Of a stretch of DNA of 22,436 nucleotides, positions 14,115 through 22,288 are shown piece by piece. The first letter of the stretch is position 1. The number at the start of each line of letters is the position of its first letter. The translations under genes were made by a program, and so were the position numbers. This stretch comes from DAOUGC01 sp034429695 (GTDB taxonomy: Bacteria > Chloroflexota > Anaerolineae > Anaerolineales > Anaerolineaceae), in assembly GCA_034429695.1 (NCBI GenBank), contig DAOUGC010000141.1:1-22436 (forward strand), in the 5' to 3' direction. A model generated the notes under the pieces. That model searched no databases. It was not told where the DNA came from and saw only the letters and a program-made list of their open reading frames with translations.

Positions 14115-14294
14115 TATGGTAATTAATATTTTTTGACCTGACTTTAAGATTCTTAATTGGTTTTTAGCAATTCCTCACTTGCACCCACCAAAGTAGGCGC
14201 AAGAATCCATACCAGAGGGAGATGCAACCCCTCCTGCACGGCTGTATAAACAAATCATCACAACCCGTTATCCCTTTTGCGGAGGATGCCCCTC

Positions 14295-15398
14295 ATGAAA
14301 GTGCGTTTTGTCTCTGTGTTCATCATTCTTGCGTTCACCACTCTGGCCTGTGGAATTTCCGCGCCAGACATTGCTCAAAAACTGCCTGAATTGGCGGAGA
14401 GCCTTCCGGAGCAACTGGAAGACCTCGACGGACCCATCCCGCCGGGGCTTGAGCCTGAACTGGAAGCCACCGTGGGCGCGGCTTACACCATGGAAGCCAC
14501 CCTGATGGCTTACGATCCGCGTTTTGAGGACTCATCCGCATCGTGGGATCGGTTTGATTTCCTGCCGCAGCCCGATTACACGCCCATCGCCAAACCAGAA
14601 GCCGACACATACATGGTGGGCCAGACCGTGCCAATGGGCAACATGTACTTTACCCTGCTGAACTGGGTGCATACCTATGAGCCAGGCTATGAGTATGTGG
14701 TGACCGACATGATTTTCACCGCCGACGCCGGTTCTGCCCGCTACATCGATCCCTCTCTGGCATTTCACCTGAAGGATCAGAACGGGGTGGAATTCTCACC
14801 CACATCGTGGACCTGTCAGAATTTCTGGGTCAACCCTGGGGTCAGCACCCTGCAGCGTTGCTCCTTCAACGTACCCTTGAACCAGGGTTCGCGCCTGTAT
14901 TTCCTGTTCGACCCAACCAACGGCGGAGTGGACCCTGCGGTAGGCTCGAAGCCGTTTTATGTGGATCTTGGCCCTGTGCAATGCGGTGTGGGTTTTCCGC
15001 CACAGACCCTGCCAGAACTGCAGCCATTCGGCCAGTCTTACCGCGTGGGACCCCTGCAGGTGACCGTGCTTGGCATCGAATATCAGCAGGCGGATGAGTT
15101 CTGGTACGGCGACAGCCTGCAGGCAGCCGTGCTGACCCTGTCGATCCAGAATGTCAGCGGGCAGACCGTGACGGTCAATCCTTTGAACGAGTACTGGCTG
15201 CGCGACTCAATCGGGCGGGATTATGCCGCCGACCCATCCGTGCTCACCGGCACGGCGCTCTCCACCACCGAGATCCTGCCGGGCGGCACGCTCACCGGGC
15301 AGATCTCTTACCCCGTGCCAGTGGATACGACCATTGTGGCAGCCATCTGGGATGCCAACTGGTTGTCTGGCGGGCAGGTGTTCTTTAGCGTGCAATAA
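14295..15398 (+). CDS. secreted lipoprotein with two Ig-like (DUF4352-type) domains
   Basis: 367 aa. The signal peptide MKVRFVSVFIILAFTTLACG ends at Cys19, a likely lipidation site. A short linker of about 75 residues follows. Two domains of about 120 residues (about 100-220 and 245-365) each have the pattern of DUF4352-type beta-sandwich lipoproteins (VGQTVPMGNMYFTLLNWV; YRVGPLQVTVLGIEY), with late motifs such as FHLKDQNGVEFSP and YWLRDSIGRDYAAD. It probably sits on the outer face of the membrane; its role is unknown. The ATG at 14295 is 9 nt after GGAGG; nearer or earlier starts overlap that site. It is divergent from the exporter operon. Confidence 0.8.
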   Translation: MKVRFVSVFIILAFTTLACGISAPDIAQKLPELAESLPEQLEDLDGPIPPGLEPELEATVGAAYTMEATLMAYDPRFEDSSASWDRFDFLPQPDYTPIAKPEADTYMVGQTVPMGNMYFTLLNWVHTYEPGYEYVVTDMIFTADAGSARYIDPSLAFHLKDQNGVEFSPTSWTCQNFWVNPGVSTLQRCSFNVPLNQGSRLYFLFDPTNGGVDPAVGSKPFYVDLGPVQCGVGFPPQTLPELQPFGQSYRVGPLQVTVLGIEYQQADEFWYGDSLQAAVLTLSIQNVSGQTVTVNPLNEYWLRDSIGRDYAADPSVLTGTALSTTEILPGGTLTGQISYPVPVDTTIVAAIWDANWLSGGQVFFSVQ

Positions 15399-15453
15399 GA
15401 ACCAGACCCGTGTTCTTTTGCACAAACAAGTATTCAGGCCATCGTGTGTGAAT

Positions 15454-15488
15454 AAAAACCACCCCCGAACAAAACAGTTCGGGGGTGG
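15454..15488 (-). terminator. intrinsic terminator of pepF
   Basis: A perfect 12-bp stem (15459-15470/15477-15488) with a 6-nt loop is followed on the minus strand by TTTTTATT. It lies between the convergent lipoprotein and pepF genes, 26 bp past the pepF stop. No T-run follows on the plus strand, but the stem may stop both. Confidence 0.88.
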
Positions 15489-15514
15489 GCATAATCCTGG
15501 AAATACGGGTGGTG

Positions 15515-17296
15515 CTACCCTTGTGCGGTCATGCGCTCCAGCTCTTCCACCATGTCGCGCACCACGTCAAAGCCGCCCTGCCAGAACCCGGCGCTGGTGA
15601 TGTCAATGCCGGCGTCCGCCAGGATCTTTGCCGGGGCTTCCGCACCGCCGGTGCTGAGGATCTTCAGATAGCGCGGCTTGAAACTCTCGCCTTCCTGCTT
15701 GAACTGGCGGTACAGGCTGAGCACCAGCAACTGCCCGAAGGAGTAAGCATAGACGTAGAACGGCACACCGTAAATATGCGGAATGGAGGTCCACTCCCAG
15801 CGGAACTCGTCAGACACTTCCACGGCGTCGCCAAACTGGGTCTTCAGGTTCTCCAGGTAGGCGTCTGCCAGCTCACTCACCGATGCGCCGTCCTGCACCA
15901 TCTGGTGCGCCTGGCGCTCGAACATGGCGAAGAATGCCTGGCGCTGAATGGTGGCATAGGCATCGTCCACCTGTGCAAACAGCAGATCGCGCCGCACCGA
16001 TTGGTCGCTTTCCTCTTTCAACAGCTTGTCCACCAGCAGCATCTCGCCAAAGGTGCTGGCGGTCTCAGCCAGGGGCAGCACGGCATGGAAGGTGAACACA
16101 GAATGGTCACTGGCCAGCATGGAATGCACGGCATGGCCCAGTTCGTGCGCCATGGTGGATACATCGTCGGAGCGTCCCTGGTAGTTCAACAGCACCCAGG
16201 GGGTCACATCGGGCACGGCGGTCAGGCAGAAGGCGCCGCTCATCTTGCCTTTGCGGACTTCAGAATCCAGATGACCCTGGGCAAAAACACGTTCAGCCAT
16301 TTCGGCGATGCGCGGGTCAAACTCATTGAAGGATGAGAACACCATCTGGCAGGCGTCTTCAAACGAGTAGTTCTTGCTGGCTTCAGCCACGGGGGCGTAA
16401 ATGTCATACCGGCGCAGGCGGGGCATGCCCAGCAGCTTTGCCTTGAGCTGGAAGAAGCGCTGGAAGATGTTGACATTCTTGCGCGCCACCTCAAGCAGGG
16501 TATCCACCACCGCATCGGGAATATCGTTGACCAGGTTGCGTGCGCTGATGGGGCTGGCATACTTGCGCAGTGAAATCTGCTCATTGCGCCAGTCACGCAC
16601 CAGCGTCTGGTAGATCTGCCCCAGGATGGGACCATCATTCCCGTACACGCTGTACAGCTCCTGATAGGCGCGGGCGCGCAGGTCGGGGTCGGCGGAACGC
16701 GCGTAGATCATCAATTGCCCGCGGGTCAGCTCCTTTTGCTCTCCATCCACTTCCAGCTTGAACACGTAACGGTTGGTGAGTGAATCGTACAGGGTATTGA
16801 GCGCGTTGCTGCCGGTGACATTCTTGATATTGACGATCTGCTCTTCGGCTTCGCTGAGGGTGTGCGGCTTAAAGTGGCGCATTTCCTCCAGCCAGTAGCG
16901 CAGGTCGCCCGCGGATTGCATCAGGCGTTGCGCTTCGGCTTCATCCAGATCCTTCCACCACAGGCTGAAAAACAGCACGCGGTTCATGATCTCAGCCAGG
17001 AACTGATCAACGCGCGCCATGAGGGTCAGGGCGGTCTGGTTCTGGGTGTCGCTGGAAAATACCAAATAGGCAAAACCGTTCAGGCGGTGGGCTTCGTAGT
17101 TGATCTTTTCGAGCTGGCTCACCAGCTTGAAGAACTCGTCCGCGGGCATTCCAGAGCGCAAGCTGGAGCGCGACTGTTCAAAAGCGGCGGTCAGTTGCTC
17201 CATGTTTTGAAACGCCTGCTCAAGCTGCGGGCTGTCAACGGCCGGGAAAAGGTCCTTCAATTCCCATTGGGTTTGGGCATATACGGCAGATGTCAT
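15515..17296 (-). CDS. pepF: oligoendopeptidase F family zinc metallopeptidase (M3B)
   Basis: 593 aa, the usual length for the family. The zinc site HELGH is at 384-388 (MAHELGHAVHSMLA), with the third ligand Glu411 in PLAETASTFGEMLL. SGAFCLTAVPDVTPWVLLNYQG and the late IPHIYGVPFYVYAYSFGQLL block are typical of PepF. It cleaves short peptides in the cytoplasm; no signal peptide is seen. GGAG about 10 nt before the ATG serves as ribosome binding site. It is divergent from the diguanylate cyclase gene and ends at a strong terminator. Confidence 0.95.
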   Translation of the reverse strand: MTSAVYAQTQWELKDLFPAVDSPQLEQAFQNMEQLTAAFEQSRSSLRSGMPADEFFKLVSQLEKINYEAHRLNGFAYLVFSSDTQNQTALTLMARVDQFLAEIMNRVLFFSLWWKDLDEAEAQRLMQSAGDLRYWLEEMRHFKPHTLSEAEEQIVNIKNVTGSNALNTLYDSLTNRYVFKLEVDGEQKELTRGQLMIYARSADPDLRARAYQELYSVYGNDGPILGQIYQTLVRDWRNEQISLRKYASPISARNLVNDIPDAVVDTLLEVARKNVNIFQRFFQLKAKLLGMPRLRRYDIYAPVAEASKNYSFEDACQMVFSSFNEFDPRIAEMAERVFAQGHLDSEVRKGKMSGAFCLTAVPDVTPWVLLNYQGRSDDVSTMAHELGHAVHSMLASDHSVFTFHAVLPLAETASTFGEMLLVDKLLKEESDQSVRRDLLFAQVDDAYATIQRQAFFAMFERQAHQMVQDGASVSELADAYLENLKTQFGDAVEVSDEFRWEWTSIPHIYGVPFYVYAYSFGQLLVLSLYRQFKQEGESFKPRYLKILSTGGAEAPAKILADAGIDITSAGFWQGGFDVVRDMVEELERMTAQG

Positions 17297-17338
17297 TGTT
17301 TCAGTTCTCCATTACTCGGTTAAATTCCATTGGCCTCC

Positions 17339-17344
17339 ATTATA
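17339..17344 (-). promoter_or_regulatory. -10 box of the pepF promoter
   Basis: A perfect TATAAT on the minus strand lies 42 bp before the pepF ATG. The -35 region is weak. It is back to back with the promoter of the divergent diguanylate cyclase gene. Confidence 0.45.
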
Positions 17345-17394
17345 CCTTCCGGTGAGGAGTGAATACCAGAGCAGCAGACAACCTGATACACTCA

Positions 17395-17422
17395 TGGACA
17401 CGCGCCGATCAAACGCTATAAT
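17395..17422 (+). promoter_or_regulatory. promoter of the diguanylate cyclase gene
   Basis: TGGACA (17395-17400), a 16-bp spacer and a perfect TATAAT (17417-17422) form a good promoter. The transcript should begin near 17429, which argues against the earlier in-frame starts at 17352 and 17394. Confidence 0.6.
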
Positions 17423-17435
17423 AGAAATGGCAAAC

Positions 17436-19820
17436 ATGGATGCATATAACCATCTTTACGGATATTTTCTGATCATTTCCGGCGTTGTCGCCCTATGGGT
17501 GATCGGACTACTGGCCGGTAAAAACCGTGTGGCGGGCAGCCGTTCGATCATTGCGCTGATGAGCGGGCTGGCGATATGGTGTTTATCGTATGCGGCCCAT
17601 TGGTTTTCGGTCACCCAGCAGGCGCAAGCGTTCTGGCTGCAGTTCAGTTATGTTGGCGTGGTTTTGGTGCCCAGTTCACTGCTGCTGTTTGCCATTCAGA
17701 TCACGCTGCGTGAAGGGGAAACCCCGCTGCAATATCTGCTTTTGATCTCCATTGAACCGCTGCTCACCCTGGTGCTGATGTGGACCGACCCGTGGCACGG
17801 CCTGTTTTTTGGAGAAGCTGGCCTGCCGCAACATTCCATTTTCACCGGGGGTCCTTTTTTCTGGCTGAACACGGTCTATTCTTACCTGCTGATCATTGTC
17901 TCGATATTCCTGCTTTTCCATTGCTATTTTCGCTCGCCCCGTTTTTACCGCCGCCAGTTTGGATTGTTGATCAATGCCATGTTGCTGCCATTTGCCAGCA
18001 ACCTGATCTCGTTTCTTGGGTACAACCCTTTGCCCGACCTGGACCTGACCCCGTTCGCTTTCACGCTGACCGGATTGTTATTCACCATCATTGTTCAGCG
18101 TCATCACCTGCTGGACATTGTTCCACTGGCGAGTCACTTGATCCTGAATAACCTCTCCGATGGCGTGATGGTGCTGGACCGCAATGGGCGCGTTGTGGAA
18201 GCCAATCCAACCGCGCTCAGCCTGGTGGGTGTCGGGCGGGATGAAGCCCTGGGGGCGCATTCGAAAGACTTGTTTTCGCATTGGAAAACCCTGTTACCAT
18301 TGCTGGAATCGGAGAGCGCCTCGCAAACCGAGGTGACCTTTGGAAATGGGCGGTTGCGTTATTTTGATCTACGCATTACCCCGCTGGATGATAAAAAGGG
18401 CCGCCGCGCAGGCACGCTGTTACTGTGGCACGACATCACCGACCGTAAGCGGGTGGAGGCCATGCTGCGCCAGAGCGAGCAAAATTACCGCATGCTCATG
18501 GAAAACGCCCCCTTCCCGGTGTTGGTTACCTCATTGTTGAAGCCAGTCACGTTGTACGTCAATGCCAGGGCAGCCTGGTTGTTTGAGATGGAACTTCCGG
18601 CGGTTAACCAGGACCCGAGAAAATTCTATGTGGATCCCCAGGACCGCGAGCAATTAATTGCAACCATTCAGGTAAATGGCGGGCAGGTGATGGATTATGA
18701 GGTTCGCCTGCAGACCAGCAACCACCGTCCCTTCTGGGCTTTGATGACCGCCAACGCCACCGAGTTTGACGGGCAGCCGGCGTTGGTGGTTTCACTGGCA
18801 GACATTACAGCACGCAAGCAGGCTGAGGATGATTTGCGAAAACTGACCACGGCAGTGGAACAGAGCGCCGCCACCATTGTGATTACCGACCTCAAGGGCC
18901 AGATCACGTACGCCAACCCGGCTTTTACACTTGCCAGTGGGTACACCATTGAAGAGGCGTTGGGGAACAACCCGCGCATTTTAAAGTCAGGCGAACTATC
19001 CGTTGAGGTCTATCAGGAATTATGGAGTACCATCCTTTCGGGTCAGACCTGGCATGGCATGTTCCACAACCGGCGCAAGGACGGTTCGTTGTACTGGGAA
19101 AGCGCCACCATTTCACCTGTGCGCAACAATCAAGGCGAGATCATTAATTTCGTCGCCATTAAAGACGATGTGACCGCACGGGTGGAAGCCGAGACTGAGC
19201 TGCAGCGCGTAAACATGCAATTGCGGGAACAAATTGAGGAGATTGAACGTTTGCAGTCGGTTTTGATGGACATGGCCATTCGCGATCCATTGACCGATCT
19301 ATACAATCGACGCTATCTGGAGGAAACCCTGCCACGCGAACTGGCACGGGCGGCGCGTGAGGGTTATCCGATCAGCCTGGTGTTCATCGATATTGACCAC
19401 TTTAAGCGGTTTAATGATACCCACGGGCACGCTGCCGGTGATACGGTATTGCAGGTGCTGGCGCAACGCTTGTTGCAAATGACGAGAAAAAGCGACATTG
19501 TGGCCCGCTACGGCGGCGAGGAATTTTTGGTGGTGTTGACCAATGCCAGCCTGCAAACCGCCTTGCAACGCGCCGAGCAGATCAGGGCGGTGTTTGAAGG
19601 ATTGGAAATTCCGTATGATGGCCTGATGTTGAACGCCACGCTCTCGCTCGGGGTGGCCTGCTATCCACAGCATGGTTCCAGTTTGAGCGCTCTGGTGAGC
19701 GCCGCAGATCAGGCGCTTTACATGGCAAAGGACACTGGCAGAAACCGCGTGTGTGTTTTTGCCGGTAACGGGGTAAATGAAAATACCGCTGCGGCCAGCG
19801 ACAGCGGCATGAATATTTAA
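17436..19820 (+). CDS. membrane diguanylate cyclase: 7TM, three PAS, GGDEF
   Basis: 794 aa. Residues 5-225 hold about seven membrane helices of the type found at the front of some histidine kinases (HisKA_7TM-like). Three PAS domains follow at about 233-345, 349-465 and 469-590, then a short coiled coil and a GGDEF domain (from about 617). The active-site motif is GGEEF at 693-697, and the RxxD inhibitory site (RKSD, 684-687) lies five residues before it. The protein is therefore probably an active, product-inhibited c-di-GMP synthase. I prefer ATG 17436 (MDAYNHLYGYF), because the promoter ends at 17422; ATG 17427 is an alternative. No ribosome binding site is present, suggesting a leaderless or very short leader. 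Confidence 0.9.
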   Translation: MDAYNHLYGYFLIISGVVALWVIGLLAGKNRVAGSRSIIALMSGLAIWCLSYAAHWFSVTQQAQAFWLQFSYVGVVLVPSSLLLFAIQITLREGETPLQYLLLISIEPLLTLVLMWTDPWHGLFFGEAGLPQHSIFTGGPFFWLNTVYSYLLIIVSIFLLFHCYFRSPRFYRRQFGLLINAMLLPFASNLISFLGYNPLPDLDLTPFAFTLTGLLFTIIVQRHHLLDIVPLASHLILNNLSDGVMVLDRNGRVVEANPTALSLVGVGRDEALGAHSKDLFSHWKTLLPLLESESASQTEVTFGNGRLRYFDLRITPLDDKKGRRAGTLLLWHDITDRKRVEAMLRQSEQNYRMLMENAPFPVLVTSLLKPVTLYVNARAAWLFEMELPAVNQDPRKFYVDPQDREQLIATIQVNGGQVMDYEVRLQTSNHRPFWALMTANATEFDGQPALVVSLADITARKQAEDDLRKLTTAVEQSAATIVITDLKGQITYANPAFTLASGYTIEEALGNNPRILKSGELSVEVYQELWSTILSGQTWHGMFHNRRKDGSLYWESATISPVRNNQGEIINFVAIKDDVTARVEAETELQRVNMQLREQIEEIERLQSVLMDMAIRDPLTDLYNRRYLEETLPRELARAAREGYPISLVFIDIDHFKRFNDTHGHAAGDTVLQVLAQRLLQMTRKSDIVARYGGEEFLVVLTNASLQTALQRAEQIRAVFEGLEIPYDGLMLNATLSLGVACYPQHGSSLSALVSAADQALYMAKDTGRNRVCVFAGNGVNENTAAASDSGMNI
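19786..19807 (-). terminator. possible terminator of the small membrane protein gene
   Basis: On the minus strand CCGCTG and CAGCGG (6-bp stem, 10-nt loop) are followed by TATTTTCATTT. It lies inside the 3' end of the convergent diguanylate cyclase gene, as only 13 bp separate the two genes. Confidence 0.35.
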
Positions 19821-19833
19821 ACCCAACGCAGGC

Positions 19834-20100
19834 TCAGTTTTCGGTTGGACCTTCGACCCGGCGTGCGCGCACCAGATCAGAACGTTTGAGATGGGGGTTT
19901 TGTGGTGTGCGCCGCGGTTCACCCGGGCGCAGGGCGATCACGAGGAAGGGTCCCAGCATGGGAACGACGATCGCCAGCAGGCCAAACGCCAGGTATTCAT
20001 TCCAGGGCATTTGCCGGCGGCTCAGGTAGGCGAACGCCAGCAGCGCCATCACGATCCCCACCCCGATCAGCAAAATTTTAATCACAGTGTCAGCCGTCAC
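19834..20100 (-). CDS. small two-helix membrane protein (PLDc_N-like)
   Basis: 88 aa. Helix one is VIKILLIGVGIVMALLAFAYL and helix two is EYLAFGLLAIVVPMLGPFLV, followed by a basic, Arg-rich tail. The spacing and the VPxxGP motif recall the PLDc_N family of small membrane proteins, but the match is not secure. The start is GTG at 20100, since AGGAGG lies just upstream; longer frames would start before the promoter-derived transcript. It has its own promoter and faces the diguanylate cyclase gene tail to tail. Confidence 0.75.
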   Translation of the reverse strand: MTADTVIKILLIGVGIVMALLAFAYLSRRQMPWNEYLAFGLLAIVVPMLGPFLVIALRPGEPRRTPQNPHLKRSDLVRARRVEGPTEN

Positions 20101-20127
20101 CAGCGCCTCCTGCGCACAGATGTTACC

Positions 20128-20156
20128 ATTGTAAGGAATATCGAACAAAATTTCAA
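20128..20156 (-). promoter_or_regulatory. promoter of the small membrane protein gene
   Basis: On the minus strand TTGAAA (20151-20156), a 17-bp spacer and TACAAT (20128-20133) fit the sigma-70 consensus well. The transcript would start near 20121, about 20 nt before the GTG, and includes the AGGAGG site. Confidence 0.65.
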
Positions 20157-20202
20157 GGTCAGATGCCGCATTGCGCGGTTGTTAAGATTGTAAGCAGGGC
20201 AA

Positions 20203-20234
20203 ATTGAAAAGACCATCCGCAGGGATGGTCTTTT
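20203..20234 (-). terminator. intrinsic terminator of glutamate dehydrogenase gene
   Basis: A 12-bp stem (20207-20218/20223-20234) with a 4-nt loop lies 34 bp past the stop. On the minus strand it ends in TTTTC. Confidence 0.88.
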
Positions 20235-20267
20235 CTGAGAGAGAAGAAGGAGACAAAAATACGCGGG

Positions 20268-21554
20268 TTATACCCAGCCGCGCAGTACCATGGCTTTGAC
20301 CACGCGGTCAATGGCAACCATGTAAGCGGCATCGCGCATGTAAGCATTGTGAGACTGCGCCATGTCCAGCACGCCGTGGAAGGCAACCGTCATTTTGTTG
20401 TCCAGCTTCGAGAGAACTTCTTCCTTGCTCCAGTAGAAGTTCATGTCGTTCTGCACGCCTTCGAAGTAAGACACGGTCACACCGCCAGCGTTGCACAGGA
20501 AGTCGGGGATCATGAAGATGCCGCGCTGCTTGATGACCTCATCGGCCTCGGGGGTGGTGGGGCCGTTGGCGCCTTCAGCGATGATGCGCACGCGCGGGTG
20601 GATGTTCTTCACGGTGTCAGCGTTCACCTGACCCTCAAGTGCTGCCGGGATGAGCACATCGGCTTCCTTGCTGATCCACGCGTCACCATCTTCGATCACG
20701 TAACCGGCAGCCTTGGCTTTGGCTTTGTCAATCGTGCCGTACTGATCGGTGATCGAGATCAGGAAGCGCGGGTCAACGCCGTTGGCATGTGAGAAGGTGT
20801 AAGAGCAGCGGTCATCGCGGTCCCAGCAGGAAACGCAAGCCACTTTGCCGCCCAGCATTTCAACAAAGCCGATGGCAGCATACTGCGAAACATTGCCGAA
20901 ACCCTGCAGGGCAGCCACACACTTGGTGGGGTCCATGTCCAGATGTTTCATGGCTTCGCGCACGGTGTAGATCACGCCGAAACCGGTGGCTTCGGTGCGG
21001 CCAAGCGAACCACCGCCGCCCAGGGGCTTGCCGGTGATCACGCCGGGGGTGTATTCGCCAGACAGGCGGGAGAACTCGTCCATCATCCAGCCCATCATCT
21101 GCGGGGTGGTGCCTACATCGGGGGCGGGCACGTCATTGCGCGGGCCAATCACCTTCCAGATCTGCTGGATGAAACCGCGCACCAGCCGTTCCTTCTCGCC
21201 GGTGGACAGAGTGGCAGGGTCTACAATCACGCCACCCTTGCCACCACCCAGGGGGATGTCTGCGACTGCGCATTTCCAGGTCATCCATGTGGCAAGCGCC
21301 CGCACGGTATCCACGGTCTCGGAGGGGTGGAAGCGGATGCCGCCCTTGTTGGGCCCGCGGGCATCGTTATGCTGCACACGGAAACCCTGGAAGACGCGGA
21401 TCGTGCCGTCATCCATGCGTACGGGAATGCGGAAGTGATACTCGCGCAGGGGCCAGCGCAAAATCTCGCGCACCTGCGGATCCAGTTGCAGAAGATCCGC
21501 CACGTGATCGAACTGGCGCTGTGCCATTTCAAACGCATTGGTTGTAGCTGCCAT
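20268..21554 (-). CDS. Glu/Leu/Phe/Val-type dehydrogenase, probably glutamate dehydrogenase
   Basis: 428 aa. The substrate-binding and catalytic residues of the family are present: K70 in GPNKGGIRFHP, K94 in WKCAVADIPLGGGKGG, catalytic K106, and D146 in VPAPDVGT. GFGNVSQYAA is the glycine loop of the NAD(P)-binding domain, and the late LCNAGGVTVSYFEGVQN motif is typical of glutamate dehydrogenase. It interconverts glutamate and 2-oxoglutarate plus ammonium in the cytoplasm. NAD or NADP preference cannot be fixed by eye. ATG 21554 is preferred over TTG 21557; AGGAG lies 9 nt upstream. Monocistronic. Confidence 0.93.
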   Translation of the reverse strand: MAATTNAFEMAQRQFDHVADLLQLDPQVREILRWPLREYHFRIPVRMDDGTIRVFQGFRVQHNDARGPNKGGIRFHPSETVDTVRALATWMTWKCAVADIPLGGGKGGVIVDPATLSTGEKERLVRGFIQQIWKVIGPRNDVPAPDVGTTPQMMGWMMDEFSRLSGEYTPGVITGKPLGGGGSLGRTEATGFGVIYTVREAMKHLDMDPTKCVAALQGFGNVSQYAAIGFVEMLGGKVACVSCWDRDDRCSYTFSHANGVDPRFLISITDQYGTIDKAKAKAAGYVIEDGDAWISKEADVLIPAALEGQVNADTVKNIHPRVRIIAEGANGPTTPEADEVIKQRGIFMIPDFLCNAGGVTVSYFEGVQNDMNFYWSKEEVLSKLDNKMTVAFHGVLDMAQSHNAYMRDAAYMVAIDRVVKAMVLRGWV

Positions 21555-21629
21555 CAAGTGATTCTCCTATGCCTGAACGGAATCGATTTGAGTTGGGTGA
21601 AGCAGGAACTGCGCCGGTTTAAAATATAC

Positions 21630-21659
21630 GCGGGCACCCGGATCGGTGCCCGCTTTTTT
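21630..21659 (+). terminator. terminator-like hairpin upstream of glutamate dehydrogenase
   Basis: A perfect 9-bp stem GCGGGCACC/GGTGCCCGC (21630-21638/21645-21653) is followed by six T on the plus strand. No plus-strand gene precedes it. On the minus strand it precedes the glutamate dehydrogenase gene by 76 bp and is followed by GTATATTTT, so it could also work in that direction or lie in the leader. Confidence 0.65.
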
Positions 21660-21850
21660 CTCGGATATGTGAGACAGGCTGCTCAAATAGTCCTCCGCCG
21701 CAATCTCCAGTACTAACAATAACAAAATACAAGCCGGTTGAACAGGTGACGAAAATCGGTTTTCCGGTTGCACATTGTCAGTGTATACCCGATTTCTCTT
21801 TTACGCCACCCTTGGGGGTGGGATGGCGAATGGATCATGATCGCTAAAAC

Positions 21851-21874
21851 GGTGGGTTCAAAAGCGAACCCACC
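21851..21874. repeat. GGTGGGTTC hairpin, copy 1
   Basis: 9-bp perfect stem (21851-21859/21866-21874) with loop AAAAGC. Identical copies are found at 22165 and 22289. It lacks the GTAG foot. Confidence 0.8.
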
Positions 21875-21894
21875 GCACGGCTGACAACGGATTT

Positions 21895-21916
21895 GGGCGC
21901 ACGCGGTGCGCCCCGA
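21895..21916 (-). repeat. GGGCGCA hairpin, copy 1
   Basis: 7-bp stem (21895-21901/21907-21913) with a 5-nt loop, followed by CGAC on the plus strand, so GTCG precedes the stem on the minus strand. The copy at 22060 is in the same orientation. Confidence 0.65.
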
Positions 21917-21927
21917 CAAAGTCAGGC

Positions 21928-21958
21928 GTAGGGTGGGTCGGTGCTTTTCCGACCCACC
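21928..21958 (+). repeat. GTAG-footed REP-like hairpin, right-end copy 1
   Basis: GTAG (21928-21931) is followed by a perfect 10-bp stem GGTGGGTCGG/CCGACCCACC (21932-21941/21949-21958) with loop TGCTTTT. An identical copy lies at 22232. Confidence 0.85.
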
Positions 21959-22059
21959 GTATTTTGAGATTGTGAACACCGTCAACGAATGGGACACGAA
22001 TAAACGAATGGCAAATAGCCACCGTGAAGTAGGGTTCCTGACAGAAAAGCCGTGGGATT

Positions 22060-22081
22060 GGGCGCACCGCGTGCGCCCCGA
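22060..22081 (-). repeat. GGGCGCA hairpin, copy 2
   Basis: 7-bp stem (22060-22066/22072-22078) with loop CCGCG, followed by CGAC as in copy 1. The loop sequence is the reverse complement of that of copy 1 (CGCGG). Confidence 0.65.
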
Positions 22082-22164
22082 CAATGGATGGAAGTACGGG
22101 CGGACCGGGTCCGTCCGAAAGTGACAGTCCCGACCTATCGGTAGATATATTTTCCGAAAAAGAC

Positions 22165-22188
22165 GGTGGGTTCAAAAGCGAACCCACC
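22165..22188. repeat. GGTGGGTTC hairpin, copy 2
   Basis: Identical 24 nt to the hairpin at 21851, same orientation: stem 22165-22173/22180-22188. Confidence 0.8.
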
Positions 22189-22231
22189 CCACGGCTGGCG
22201 GATTATGTAAATATCGCAAAAAAAAACAGAC

Positions 22232-22262
22232 GTAGGGTGGGTCGGTGCTTTTCCGACCCACC
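22232..22262 (+). repeat. GTAG-footed REP-like hairpin, right-end copy 2
   Basis: GTAG (22232-22235) with stem 22236-22245/22253-22262 and loop TGCTTTT, identical to the copy at 21928. Confidence 0.85.
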
Positions 22263-22288
22263 AATTATTGCGATTATTGCACCCAAAC

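Noticed and set aside
13309..14136. 275-codon plus-strand frame opposite the ABC ATPase gene
   Set aside because: It is antisense to a gene with all ABC motifs, has no recognisable domain, and arises from the codon bias of the real gene.
14133..14250. Plus-strand promoter for the lipoprotein gene (TTGACC at 14133, TATAAA at 14245)
   Set aside because: The two boxes are far apart and neither has a good partner at the right distance, so no promoter is called.
15485..16336. 283-codon plus-strand frame opposite pepF
   Set aside because: It is antisense to a well-supported metallopeptidase and begins within its terminator.
20943..21716. 257-codon plus-strand frame opposite glutamate dehydrogenase
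   Set aside because: It is antisense to conserved coding sequence and passes through the terminator-like hairpin at 21630.
21567..21773. 68-codon minus-strand frame just upstream of glutamate dehydrogenase
   Set aside because: Part looks protein-like, but it would start at GTG without a ribosome binding site and runs through a strong hairpin with a poly-A/T tract. It is more likely a leader or intergenic sequence.
21858..22187. 109-codon minus-strand frame in the right-end repeat cluster
   Set aside because: It is made mostly of repeat sequence and ends in the same repeat-derived residues as other frames there.
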